Shown here: positions 1 through 6,038 of the stretch, one piece after another
Numbering within the stretch: the stretch's first letter is position 1
Layout: each line of letters starts with the position of its first letter
Source: Mycobacterium sp.
GTDB lineage: Bacteria > Actinomycetota > Actinomycetes > Mycobacteriales > Mycobacteriaceae
Assembly: GCA_020438915.1 (NCBI GenBank)
Contig: JAGQTR010000222.1
Coordinates: forward strand, 1 to 7,526
Direction of reading: 5' to 3'
Length of the DNA: 7,526 bases
The notes under the pieces: model-generated
Database searches by the model: none
What the model was told of the DNA's origin: nothing
The model's input: only the letters and a program-made list of their open reading frames with translations
Translations under genes and position numbers: made by a program

Positions 1-291
1 TCCATCGTCGAGGTCAAGGGCATGCCCAACCGCCTGCGGTGGACGGTGGTGCATTACAAGCCGCCGCAGGCGATGACGCTCAACGGCGACGGCAGGGGCG
101 GTGTGAAGGTCAAACTCATCGGAAAGGTCAGGCCGTCGGAGAACGATCCGGCAGGGGCCACGGTGACCTTCGACATCCATCTTGGCGGGCCCGCGTTGTT
201 CGGCCCGATCGGGATGGTGGTCGCCGGCGCCCTCAAAAGCGATATTCGGGAGTCGCTGGACCGTTTCAAGGCGGTCTTCGGACACTCGTGA
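1..291 (+). CDS. SRPBCC-family protein, Rv0910-type toxin, 3' part (5' end outside window)
   Basis: The frame is open from base 1 to TGA 289-291, giving the last 96 residues; an internal ATG at 22 is not the true start. The visible part reads as the C-terminal half of an SRPBCC (START/polyketide-cyclase-like) fold. It has beta-strands around RWTVVHYKPPQAMTL and GGVKVKLIGKV, then a Gly/Pro turn (GGPALFGPIGM) leading into the long C-terminal helix (VVAGALKSDIRESLDRFKAVF). From memory, the segments VEVKGMPNR, MTLNGDG and HLGGPALFGPIGM closely match M. tuberculosis Rv0910, described as the toxin of the Rv0909-Rv0910 type II pair. If so, a small antitoxin gene should lie just upstream, outside the window. 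The SRPBCC fold is clear. Toxin activity is inferred from family resemblance, and the mechanism is unknown. The 3' end overlaps the convergent regulator gene by 26 bp. Confidence 0.75.
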   Translation, partial: SIVEVKGMPNRLRWTVVHYKPPQAMTLNGDGRGGVKVKLIGKVRPSENDPAGATVTFDIHLGGPALFGPIGMVVAGALKSDIRESLDRFKAVFGHS

Positions 292-985
292 CCGCCGAGG
301 CCGCCTCGTCGATGATCATCCGCATGGCGTGCTCGGCCGCTGCGGCGTCACCGGTCCTGATGGCGCGCGCGACGTGGTCGTGTAACTCGATGGCGGCAGG
401 GTCCGGTGTCGCAGGCATCATTGCGTGCTGGGTGCGGCCGGTGAGGACCTCGGCGACAACGGCGTTCAAGGCCCGAAACATCTCATTGCCACTGGCGTCG
501 AGGAGGGTTTTGTGAAAGGTCTTGTCCGCCAGTAGGTATGCGTCGAGGTCACCGGATCGTCCGTGCATCACCATGTCGGACACCGCGGCCGCCATGATCC
601 GGCACTGATGTGCGTCGGCCCGCTGGGCCGCCAGCGCCGCCGCGGCCGGCTCGAACCCGCGCCGTAGCTCCGCCAACGAGTTCAATTGCGCGGCCCGGTC
701 GCCCGACTCGATCCGCCACCGAATCAGGCGTGGGTCGAAGACGTTCCAGTTCTCGGCGGATTGAATGGTGATGCCTACTCGGCGACGCGACTCGACCATG
801 CCCATCGATTCCAGGACCCGTATCGCTTCGCGGGCGACGCTGCGGGAGAGACCGTGCTCGGCGCTCACGGCGTCCAGGGTCAGCACTTGGCCGGGCCGAT
901 ACCTTCCGGACACGATCGCGGCGCCCAGCGCGGTCAGCAAATTGCCGTGGAGAGCACCGACGTTTGGCCGATCTGACATCCGCAC
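266..985 (-). CDS. GntR-family (FadR subfamily) transcriptional regulator of the gluconate genes
   Basis: This 239-residue protein has the standard length and order for FadR-type regulators. An N-terminal winged helix-turn-helix spans about residues 12-75 (SGRYRPGQVL, then GLSRSVAREAIRVLESMGMVE). The all-helical FCD effector domain spans about 100-232. The linker motif WNVFDPRLIRW (80-90) resembles the WNxxDPxxxxW seen in sugar-acid regulators of the GntR/DgoR kind. FCD metal-site candidates are D154 and H158 (DKTFH) and H202 (LHDHVARAI). The usual last ligand in M-x-x-H is Ile224 here. It is divergent from gluconokinase and permease genes, so the likely role is repression of that operon, relieved by gluconate or a derivative; this is inferred. 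The drawn start is GTG at 985; ATG at 979 is an equal alternative because neither has a convincing Shine-Dalgarno sequence, and a leaderless transcript is possible. The 3' end overlaps the SRPBCC gene. Confidence 0.88.
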   Translation of the reverse strand: MRMSDRPNVGALHGNLLTALGAAIVSGRYRPGQVLTLDAVSAEHGLSRSVAREAIRVLESMGMVESRRRVGITIQSAENWNVFDPRLIRWRIESGDRAAQLNSLAELRRGFEPAAAALAAQRADAHQCRIMAAAVSDMVMHGRSGDLDAYLLADKTFHKTLLDASGNEMFRALNAVVAEVLTGRTQHAMMPATPDPAAIELHDHVARAIRTGDAAAAEHAMRMIIDEAASAVTSVRRPP

Positions 986-988
986 ATC

Positions 989-1016
989 TTGTCATATCGT
1001 CATCTGGGCTTATAAA
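989..1016 (+). promoter_or_regulatory. Probable sigma-A promoter for the gluconokinase-permease operon
   Basis: A -35 TTGTCA (989-994) and a -10 TATAAA (1011-1016) are separated by 16 bp, each one base from the sigma-70/SigA consensus. Transcription would start near 1022-1024, leaving a leader of about 90 bases before the gluconokinase ATG. The -35 begins 4 bp from the outer start codon of the divergent regulator, so a regulator bound here could control both genes. A GTCAT direct repeat (991-995 and 999-1003) overlaps the -35 and is a possible half-site. No equally good promoter is visible for the regulator on the other strand. Confidence 0.5.
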
Positions 1017-1060
1017 AACAGATTTTTCAATTTTTTTCTTGCAATGATCTTTTGATAAAG
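1010..1060. other. AT-rich island with phased A/T tracts
   Basis: This stretch is strikingly AT-rich within GC-rich DNA. Homopolymer tracts lie at 1014-1018 (A5), 1023-1027 (T5), 1031-1037 (T7) and 1050-1053 (T4). Their centres are about 9, 9 and 17-18 bp apart, close to multiples of the helical repeat, which favours intrinsic curvature. It overlaps the -10 region and the start of the operon leader. Possible roles are DNA bending, binding of a nucleoid protein such as Lsr2, or easy promoter melting. None is shown by sequence alone. Confidence 0.45.
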
Positions 1061-1066
1061 GCAAGG

Positions 1067-1094
1067 TGTGTGGTGCTGTGTGGTGTCGCACACA
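1067..1094. repeat. Direct and inverted repeats in the gntK leader (operator or leader hairpin candidate)
   Basis: TGTGTGGTG occurs twice, at 1067-1075 and 1077-1085, in register at 10 bp (one helical turn). The second copy also begins an inverted repeat, TGTGTG (1077-1082) with CACACA (1089-1094), spaced by 6 bases. The arrangement could be a protein-binding site for the neighbouring regulator or a small hairpin in the leader RNA just before the ribosome binding site at 1102. Which of these it is cannot be decided from the sequence. Confidence 0.4.
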
Positions 1095-1101
1095 ACCGGG
1101 T

Positions 1102-1107
1102 AGGTGA
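1102..1107 (+). promoter_or_regulatory. Ribosome binding site of gluconokinase
   Basis: AGGTGA lies 5 bases upstream of ATG 1113. It overlaps the in-frame GTG at 1104, so this site argues for ATG 1113 as the real start rather than the longer reading. Confidence 0.6.
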
Positions 1108-1112
1108 AGCAC

Positions 1113-1625
1113 ATGGTGTCTCCCATCGTTGTCATGGGTGTCTCCGGCTCTGGCAAGTCGACTGTGGGAGCCGCGCTGGCTCAGCGTTTGCGCGTTCCAT
1201 TCGCCGACGCCGACGACTTTCACCCGCCGGCCAACATTGCCAAGATGACCGCTGGTGAAGCACTCGACGATGACGACCGCTACCCGTGGCTGGAGGCGAT
1301 CGGAACATGGCTCGCAGCGCGTTCGGACGGCGGTGTGATGAGCTGCTCGGCGCTCCGACGAAAGTATCGCGACCAGCTGCGGCGGCACCGCCCGGACGTC
1401 GAGTTCCTGCACTTGGCCGGGTCGGTAGAGGTCATCGGGCGTCGGCAAGCCAGCCGGCCCGGGCATTTCATGCCGGCAGCGCTGCTGGCTTCCCAGTTCG
1501 GCACGCTCGAGCCACTGGAATCCGACGAGCGGGGTAGCACGATCGATGTCGATCAGGACATCGATTCCGTCGTCGAAAGCTACCTCGCCGCAACCGATCC
1601 GCCCACCGGACAGCAGATCCGATGA
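1113..1625 (+). CDS. gntK: Gluconokinase
   Basis: This enzyme phosphorylates gluconate with ATP to 6-phospho-D-gluconate in the cytosol, feeding the pentose phosphate pathway. The 170-residue protein has the normal length of bacterial GntK/IdnK enzymes (P-loop shikimate-kinase-like fold). Visible motifs are the Walker A loop GVSGSGKST (residues 9-17), the substrate segment DADDFHPPANIAKM (32-45), GEALDDDDRYPWL (48-60, matching the family GxPLxDxDRxPWL), SCSALRRKYRD, and the lid-region block RPGHFMPAALLASQFGTLEPLE. ATG 1113 is chosen over the in-frame GTG 1104 because AGGTGA sits 5 bases before it. It is the first gene after the divergent promoter, and the permease gene starts 87 bases downstream, so the two are probably co-transcribed. 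The last dozen residues are a polar tail of no recognised function. Confidence 0.95.
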   Translation: MVSPIVVMGVSGSGKSTVGAALAQRLRVPFADADDFHPPANIAKMTAGEALDDDDRYPWLEAIGTWLAARSDGGVMSCSALRRKYRDQLRRHRPDVEFLHLAGSVEVIGRRQASRPGHFMPAALLASQFGTLEPLESDERGSTIDVDQDIDSVVESYLAATDPPTGQQIR

Positions 1626-1674
1626 GCGGCCCCTTCGGCGCGGACCGGCCAACCGATCAGCAAGATCACAGGAC

Positions 1675-1692
1675 GTCCGGCATCGGCCGGAC
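1675..1692 (+). other. Intercistronic hairpin between gluconokinase and permease genes
   Basis: GTCCGGC (1675-1681) pairs perfectly with GCCGGAC (1686-1692) around an ATCG loop, a 7-bp GC-rich stem. No T-run follows, so it is a poor classical terminator. It ends 11 bases before the permease ribosome binding site. A role in mRNA stability, partial attenuation or setting the kinase/permease ratio is plausible. Confidence 0.5.
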
Positions 1693-1703
1693 ACCGACAG
1701 TTC

Positions 1704-1708
1704 GGAGG
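1704..1708 (+). promoter_or_regulatory. Ribosome binding site of the permease gene
   Basis: GGAGG lies 4 bases before GTG 1713. It supports this GTG as the start of the permease, since no in-frame ATG occurs near the expected N-terminus. Confidence 0.6.
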
Positions 1709-1712
1709 CGTC

Positions 1713-3155
1713 GTGGAAGCGATTGAACCGGCGTATGGGGCCGGCGTTCTGTTGCTGATCGCTGCGGCGGCAGTCGCGGTGCTGCTGTTCCTGATCATGA
1801 AGGTGAAGCTGCACGCCTTCGTGGCACTGGTACTGGTAAGCGTGGTGACCGCATTGGCCGCCGGCATCCCGGTCGGAGACGTTCCTGACGCCCTGTCCTT
1901 CGGCTTCTCCAGCACCCTGGGCTCGGTGGCCCTTCTGGTCGGCTTCGGCGTGATGATCGGCCGGCTGCTCGAGCTCACCGGCGGCGCGCAGGTCCTGGCC
2001 GACACCCTGATCGGCCGGTTCGGCGAGAAGCGGGCACCGCTTGCAATCGGTGTCGCAGCGCTACTGTTCGGTTTCCCGATCTTCTTCGACGCCGGGCTGG
2101 TCGTCTTCCTGCCGATCGTCATGACCGTTGCCCGGCGCTTCGGTGGATCGCTGCTGCTCTACGCGCTCCCGACCGCCGGTGCCTTCGCCGCCATGCACGC
2201 CCTGGTACCCCCACATCCCGGCCCGGTCGCCGCCGCCGAGGTGTTGGGCGGCAGCATCGGTTTGGCGCTGCTGGTCGGTGCCCCGATCGCGGTGCTGTCG
2301 TGGTTCGTGGGTTCCTATCTGGTCTCGCAGGTGATCGGCCGCCGCGTCCACGTCGACGTGCCGACCGCGTTGTTCGGTGAAATGAATGGTGGCCGCGACG
2401 AAGACGACCATCGGGACGGGGTGGGCACTGGCACGAGCACGCCGGCAGGCACCGCGACCGCACTGGCCACGGCCCCGACCTTCGCGACGGTGCTGTCGAT
2501 CTTGCTGCTGCCGTTCGTGTTGATCTCCTTCAACACGGTGCTGAAAACCCTCACCACCGCCGGCGTCATCGAGGAGGGCGCGACCTGGGCGGGCTACCTG
2601 ATGCTGCTCGGAAACACCAGTGTCGCGCTGCTCATCACGGTGATCGTGGCCACCGTCGTGCTGGGGTTGCGGGGCCGCTCGATGGCCGAGGTCAGCACCA
2701 TCTTCGACAATGCCCTGGGCCCGATCTGTGCCATCATCCTGATCACCGGTGCCGGCGGCATGTTCGGTGGGGTGTTGCGGTTGAGCGGCATAGGTGGTGC
2801 GCTCAGCGACTCGCTGTCCAACCTCGGTATGTCGCTGATTCTGCAGGCATTCGTCATCGCCACGCTGCTGCGAGTCGCACAGGGGTCGGCGACCGTGGCG
2901 TTGACCACGACGGCAGGGCTGATCAGCGCTGCCGTTGCCGACGCGGGGCTGAGCAATTTCCAGATATCGCTGCTGGTGATCGCCATCGCCGCGGGTGCCA
3001 CCGTGCTGTCACACGTCAACGATTCGGGCTTCTGGCTGGTGAGTCGGTTCTTCGGCATGGATGTGAAAACGACGCTCAAAACCTGGACGGTCATGGAGAC
3101 GACACTCGGCGTCACCGCGTTCGCGATCAGCCTCGCACTGTGGGTCGTCGTGTGA
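1713..3155 (+). CDS. gntP: Gluconate:H+ symporter, GntP family
   Basis: An inner-membrane permease of the Gnt family that imports gluconate or a related sugar acid with protons. The 480-residue protein is slightly longer than the usual 440-460. About a dozen hydrophobic segments are visible, the first at about residues 11-30. Family signatures are GFPIFFDAG (120-128), HALVPPHPGP (162-171), the Gly-rich ITGAGGMFGGVL (344-355), RVAQGSATVA (387-396) and SHVNDSGFW (433-441). A hydrophilic, Thr/Gly/Asp-rich stretch at about 223-250 accounts for much of the extra length and is probably a loop between transmembrane halves. The start is GTG 1713 with GGAGG 4 bases upstream. It lies 87 bases after gluconokinase, giving the classic uptake-plus-phosphorylation pair. 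The exact substrate (gluconate, idonate or another aldonate) is not fixed by sequence; the kinase partner favours gluconate. Confidence 0.93.
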   Translation: MEAIEPAYGAGVLLLIAAAAVAVLLFLIMKVKLHAFVALVLVSVVTALAAGIPVGDVPDALSFGFSSTLGSVALLVGFGVMIGRLLELTGGAQVLADTLIGRFGEKRAPLAIGVAALLFGFPIFFDAGLVVFLPIVMTVARRFGGSLLLYALPTAGAFAAMHALVPPHPGPVAAAEVLGGSIGLALLVGAPIAVLSWFVGSYLVSQVIGRRVHVDVPTALFGEMNGGRDEDDHRDGVGTGTSTPAGTATALATAPTFATVLSILLLPFVLISFNTVLKTLTTAGVIEEGATWAGYLMLLGNTSVALLITVIVATVVLGLRGRSMAEVSTIFDNALGPICAIILITGAGGMFGGVLRLSGIGGALSDSLSNLGMSLILQAFVIATLLRVAQGSATVALTTTAGLISAAVADAGLSNFQISLLVIAIAAGATVLSHVNDSGFWLVSRFFGMDVKTTLKTWTVMETTLGVTAFAISLALWVVV

Positions 3156-3217
3156 GTGGCACCTGGTATGCAGAAGGCAGCCGGTAATGCGCCGTAGACC
3201 GTAGAAACGGCCGAGAA

Positions 3218-3224
3218 AAGGGAG
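3218..3224 (+). promoter_or_regulatory. Ribosome binding site of the aldehyde dehydrogenase gene
   Basis: AAGGGAG sits 5 bases before ATG 3230, the strongest Shine-Dalgarno sequence in the window, and fixes the start. The 74-base gap upstream (3156-3229) shows no convincing promoter or terminator, so read-through from the permease gene is possible. Confidence 0.6.
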
Positions 3225-3229
3225 CAGCC

Positions 3230-4654
3230 ATGCGCGAGTATCTGAAGTTCTACATTGACGGTCGGTGGGTCGACCCGATCGAGCCGAGAACCCTGGATGT
3301 CGACAACCCCACCACCGAAAAGGTCTGCGGCCGGATCTCGATCGGCAGCGCCGCCGACGTCGACACGGCGGTCGAGGCGGCCCGCAAGGCGTTCGTGACG
3401 TGGTCGCAGACGACTCGTGAGGAACGTCTCGAGGTGCTGGGCGCCATCCTGGCCGAATATCGGAAACGCACCGCCGACCTGGCCGACGCGGTCACCGAGG
3501 AGATGGGCGCACCTGCGTCGCTGGCGGCGGGCCCCCAGGTCAACATGGGTATCGGTCATCTGGCCACAGCCATCGAGGTGCTGAAGAACTTTCAGTTCGA
3601 GGAGCTGCACGGCAGCACGCTGGTGGTCAAGGAGCCCATCGGCGTCTGCGGTTTGATCACCCCGTGGAATTGGCCGATCAACCAGATCGCCTGCAAGGTC
3701 TTCCCGGCGCTGGCGACCGGCTGCACCATGGTGCTCAAGCCCTCGGAGGTCGCCCCCTACTCCGCGCAAATCTTCACCGAGATCATCGACGCCGCGGGTG
3801 TTCCCGCAGGGGTCTACAACCTGGTCTACGGCGACGGCCCAGGTGTCGGGGTGGCGCTGTCCAGCCATCCCGACATCGACATGGTGTCGTTCACCGGTTC
3901 CACCCGCGCCGGTGTCGATGTGGCCAAGAACGCCGCACAGACAGTCAAGAGGGTGACCCAGGAGCTCGGCGGCAAGAGCCCGAACATCGTCCTCGATGAC
4001 GACGACTTCGCCAAGAGTGTCGCCGCCGGGGTAACGGCGATGATGCTCAACAGCGGGCAGAGCTGTAATGCGCCATCGCGGATGCTGGTGCCGAACTCCC
4101 GTATGGACGAAGCCATGGCGATCGCGGGCCAGACAGCCGGCGCGGTCAAGATCGGTGATCCGGACGAGAAGACCGCCATCGGGCCGGTCGCGTCCAAAGT
4201 TCAGTTCGACAAGATCCAGGGCCTGATTCAGAACGGTATCGACGAGGGTGCAACCGTGGTGGTGGGCGGCACCGGTCGTCCCGACGGCCTGGACCGGGGT
4301 TACTACGTCAAGCCGACGGTATTCGCCAATGTCACCAACGACATGACGATCGCGCGGGAGGAGATTTTCGGCCCGGTGTTGTGCATCCTCGGCTACGACG
4401 ACCTCGACCAGGCCGTCGATATCGCCAACGACACCGAGTACGGCCTCGCCGGATATGTCTCGGCGGCCGACCTGGATACCGCGCGCGCGGTGGCCCGCAG
4501 GATCCGGGCCGGCTCGGTCGCGATCAACCATGCCTTCGACCTGAACGCGCCGTTCGGCGGGTACAAGCGCAGCGGTAACGGGCGCGAATGGAGTAGTTTC
4601 GGCTTCGACGAATATCTGGAGACCAAGGCGGCGCTGGGCTACACGCCGCAGTGA
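3230..4654 (+). CDS. NAD(P)-dependent aldehyde dehydrogenase
   Basis: A soluble enzyme of the ALDH superfamily that oxidises an aldehyde to the acid with NAD(P)+. The 474 residues are the usual subunit length and all catalytic elements are intact: N147 (TPWNWP), cofactor K170 and E173 (LKPSE), Rossmann FTGST (221-225), general base E245 (QELGGKSP), nucleophile C279 (GQSC, codon 4064-4066), and EEIFGPV with E378 and F380. The C-terminal FGGYKRSGNGRE block forms part of the substrate and oligomer region. E173 at the position after KPS often goes with NAD+ preference, a weak inference. It follows the permease gene by 74 bases on the same strand, so co-regulation with gluconate genes is possible. 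The natural substrate is not evident, and sugar-acid semialdehydes or lipid aldehydes from the neighbouring lipid module are both conceivable. Confidence 0.93.
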   Translation: MREYLKFYIDGRWVDPIEPRTLDVDNPTTEKVCGRISIGSAADVDTAVEAARKAFVTWSQTTREERLEVLGAILAEYRKRTADLADAVTEEMGAPASLAAGPQVNMGIGHLATAIEVLKNFQFEELHGSTLVVKEPIGVCGLITPWNWPINQIACKVFPALATGCTMVLKPSEVAPYSAQIFTEIIDAAGVPAGVYNLVYGDGPGVGVALSSHPDIDMVSFTGSTRAGVDVAKNAAQTVKRVTQELGGKSPNIVLDDDDFAKSVAAGVTAMMLNSGQSCNAPSRMLVPNSRMDEAMAIAGQTAGAVKIGDPDEKTAIGPVASKVQFDKIQGLIQNGIDEGATVVVGGTGRPDGLDRGYYVKPTVFANVTNDMTIAREEIFGPVLCILGYDDLDQAVDIANDTEYGLAGYVSAADLDTARAVARRIRAGSVAINHAFDLNAPFGGYKRSGNGREWSSFGFDEYLETKAALGYTPQ

Positions 4655-4720
4655 TCGCCGGAGGTCGGTGGGCGCCGGTTGCGCCGTTCACAGCGGTATG
4701 AGGATTCCTGGCGCACGCGA

Positions 4721-4726
4721 TATTCT
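4721..4726 (+). promoter_or_regulatory. Possible -10 box for the KAS gene
   Basis: TATTCT fits the mycobacterial TAnnnT -10 pattern and lies about 60 bases before the KAS start. No recognisable -35 is found at 16-19 bp upstream. The 133-base spacer 4655-4787 has no other candidate, so independent transcription of the KAS gene is likely but weakly supported. Confidence 0.25.
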
Positions 4727-4778
4727 GAGTTATTCCTGGCGGATCGGGTAACCCTGACCCCAAAACTTCGGGTTCGAC

Positions 4779-4782
4779 GAGG
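4779..4782 (+). promoter_or_regulatory. Ribosome binding site of the KAS gene
   Basis: GAGG lies 5 bases before ATG 4788 and overlaps the in-frame GTG at 4782. It therefore favours the ATG start, which also gives a 416-residue protein, the length I recall for KasA. Confidence 0.5.
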
Positions 4783-4787
4783 TGAGG

Positions 4788-6038
4788 ATGACGAACACAG
4801 GGACACGGAAGTTCCCCGACGTGGTGGTGACCGGGGTTGCGATGACGACAGCCCTGGGCACCGACGCCGAGAGCACGTGGCAGGGGCTACTCGAGGGTCG
4901 CAGCGGTATCCGGTTGCTTCAGGACTCGTTCGTCGACGAGTTCGACCTGCCGATCCGTATCGGCGGCCATCTGCTGGAGACGTTCGACCATCAGCTGACC
5001 CCGGAGGAGGTCGCCCAGTGGTCCTATCTGCAGCACATGGCCGTGGTGCTGGGCAGACGAGTATGGCAGGACGCGGGCGCGCCGGAGGTCGACACGCGTC
5101 GGCTGGCGGTGTCCATCGGTACCGGGATGGGCGGAATCGAAGAAATCCTGTTCGCCTACGAACATCTGCGTCGGGGCGAGTTGGATCAGGTCTCCCCGAC
5201 CACGGTCCAGCAGTACGCACCCAGTGGCCCGGCCAACGCCGTCGCGGTCGAACGCAACGCACGCGCGGGTGTGCTGACGCCGGTCTCTGCATGCGCTTCA
5301 GGGTCTGAAGGCATCGCCCAGGCGTGGCGGCACATCGTCCTCGGCGAAGCCGACATCGCCATCTGTGGCGGAGTCGAGTCCAAGATCGAAGCGGTACCGA
5401 TTGCCGGGTTCGCCAAGATGCGGATCGTGCTGTCGAAGAACAACGACGATCCCGCCGGCGCGTGTCGGCCGTTCGACCGGGACCGCGACGGGTTCGTCTT
5501 CGGTGAAGGGGCGGCGTTGATGGTGATCGAGACCGAGGAGCACGCCAGGGCCCGCGGCGCGCGGATTCTGGGCCGGTTGATGGGAGCCAGCGTCACCTCC
5601 GACGGATTCCATATGGTGGCCCCGGATCCGAATGGTGTCCGCGCCGGCCACGCCATGACCCGCGCGATCCAACTCGCCGGCCTCGCACCCACCGACATCG
5701 ACCACGTCAATGCTCACGCCACCGGCACGACGGTCGGAGATGTCGCCGAATCGGTCGCGATCAACAACGCCCTCGGTAGCCATGCACCGGCGGTTTACGC
5801 TCCGAAGAGCGCGCTGGGACATTCGGTCGGGGCGGTGGGTGCGGTGGAGGCGATCGTGACCCTGCTGGCCCTGCGGGACGGCATCGTGCCGGCGACCCGC
5901 AACCTCAAGAACCTCGACCCCGAAATTCACCTCGACGTCGTCGCGGGAAGCCCGCGACCCGGCAACTATCAGTATGCGGTGACCAACTCGTTCGGTTTTG
6001 GCGGCCACAACGTGGCCCTGGTGCTCGGCCGCGCCTGA
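4788..6038 (+). CDS. Beta-ketoacyl-ACP synthase, KasB-like paralogue
   Basis: A thiolase-fold condensing enzyme that joins malonyl-AcpM to an acyl chain, as in FAS-II meromycolate elongation. Its 416 residues (ATG 4788; GTG 4782 would add two) contain the full catalytic set: C169 (VSACASGSE), H310 (NAHATGTT), K340 and H345 (PKSALGHSVGA), and the gating loop F402-GFGGHN. From memory it resembles M. tuberculosis KasB more than KasA: VVTGVAMTTALGTDAESTW, DLPIRIGGHLLE, ICGGVESKIEAVPIAGF and NNDDPAGACRPFDRDRDGFV all have near-identical KasB counterparts. KasB normally sits in fabD-acpM-kasA-kasB-accD6. Here the neighbours are an aldehyde dehydrogenase and convergent mycolic methyltransferases, so this looks like an extra paralogue rather than kasB itself. 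The helix before the nucleophile (about 139-150) departs from the KasA/KasB pattern. Chain-length role is unknown; synthesis or extension of a special mycolate subclass is a reasonable inference. Confidence 0.9.
   Translation: MTNTGTRKFPDVVVTGVAMTTALGTDAESTWQGLLEGRSGIRLLQDSFVDEFDLPIRIGGHLLETFDHQLTPEEVAQWSYLQHMAVVLGRRVWQDAGAPEVDTRRLAVSIGTGMGGIEEILFAYEHLRRGELDQVSPTTVQQYAPSGPANAVAVERNARAGVLTPVSACASGSEGIAQAWRHIVLGEADIAICGGVESKIEAVPIAGFAKMRIVLSKNNDDPAGACRPFDRDRDGFVFGEGAALMVIETEEHARARGARILGRLMGASVTSDGFHMVAPDPNGVRAGHAMTRAIQLAGLAPTDIDHVNAHATGTTVGDVAESVAINNALGSHAPAVYAPKSALGHSVGAVGAVEAIVTLLALRDGIVPATRNLKNLDPEIHLDVVAGSPRPGNYQYAVTNSFGFGGHNVALVLGRA

Noticed and set aside
1038..1060. TTGATAAAG and TTGCAA as an additional promoter in the gntR/gntK spacer
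   Set aside because: The elements are not spaced at 16-19 bp from a suitable partner on either strand; the TTGTCA/TATAAA pair upstream fits much better.
549..1814. Minus-strand open frame of 421 codons across the regulator, spacer and gluconokinase
   Set aside because: It is out of frame with the regulator, antisense to gluconokinase, and crosses the AT-rich promoter spacer. The translation is low-complexity Arg-rich.
3183..3229. Short hairpin CCGT-AGAA-ACGG before the aldehyde dehydrogenase as a terminator
   Set aside because: The stem is only 4 bp and there is no T-run; it is likely chance.
2594..4531. Long minus-strand open frame of 645 codons across the permease 3' end and the aldehyde dehydrogenase gene
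   Set aside because: It lies antisense to two well-supported genes with intact family motifs, and its translation is Arg/Asp/Gly/Val-rich with no recognisable domain. It is a typical GC-rich shadow frame.
4746..4751. GGGTAA as a SigF-type -10 element before the KAS gene
   Set aside because: The nearest GTT-like -35 (GTTAT 4729-4733) is only 12 bp away instead of about 16-17, and the last base does not fit the consensus.
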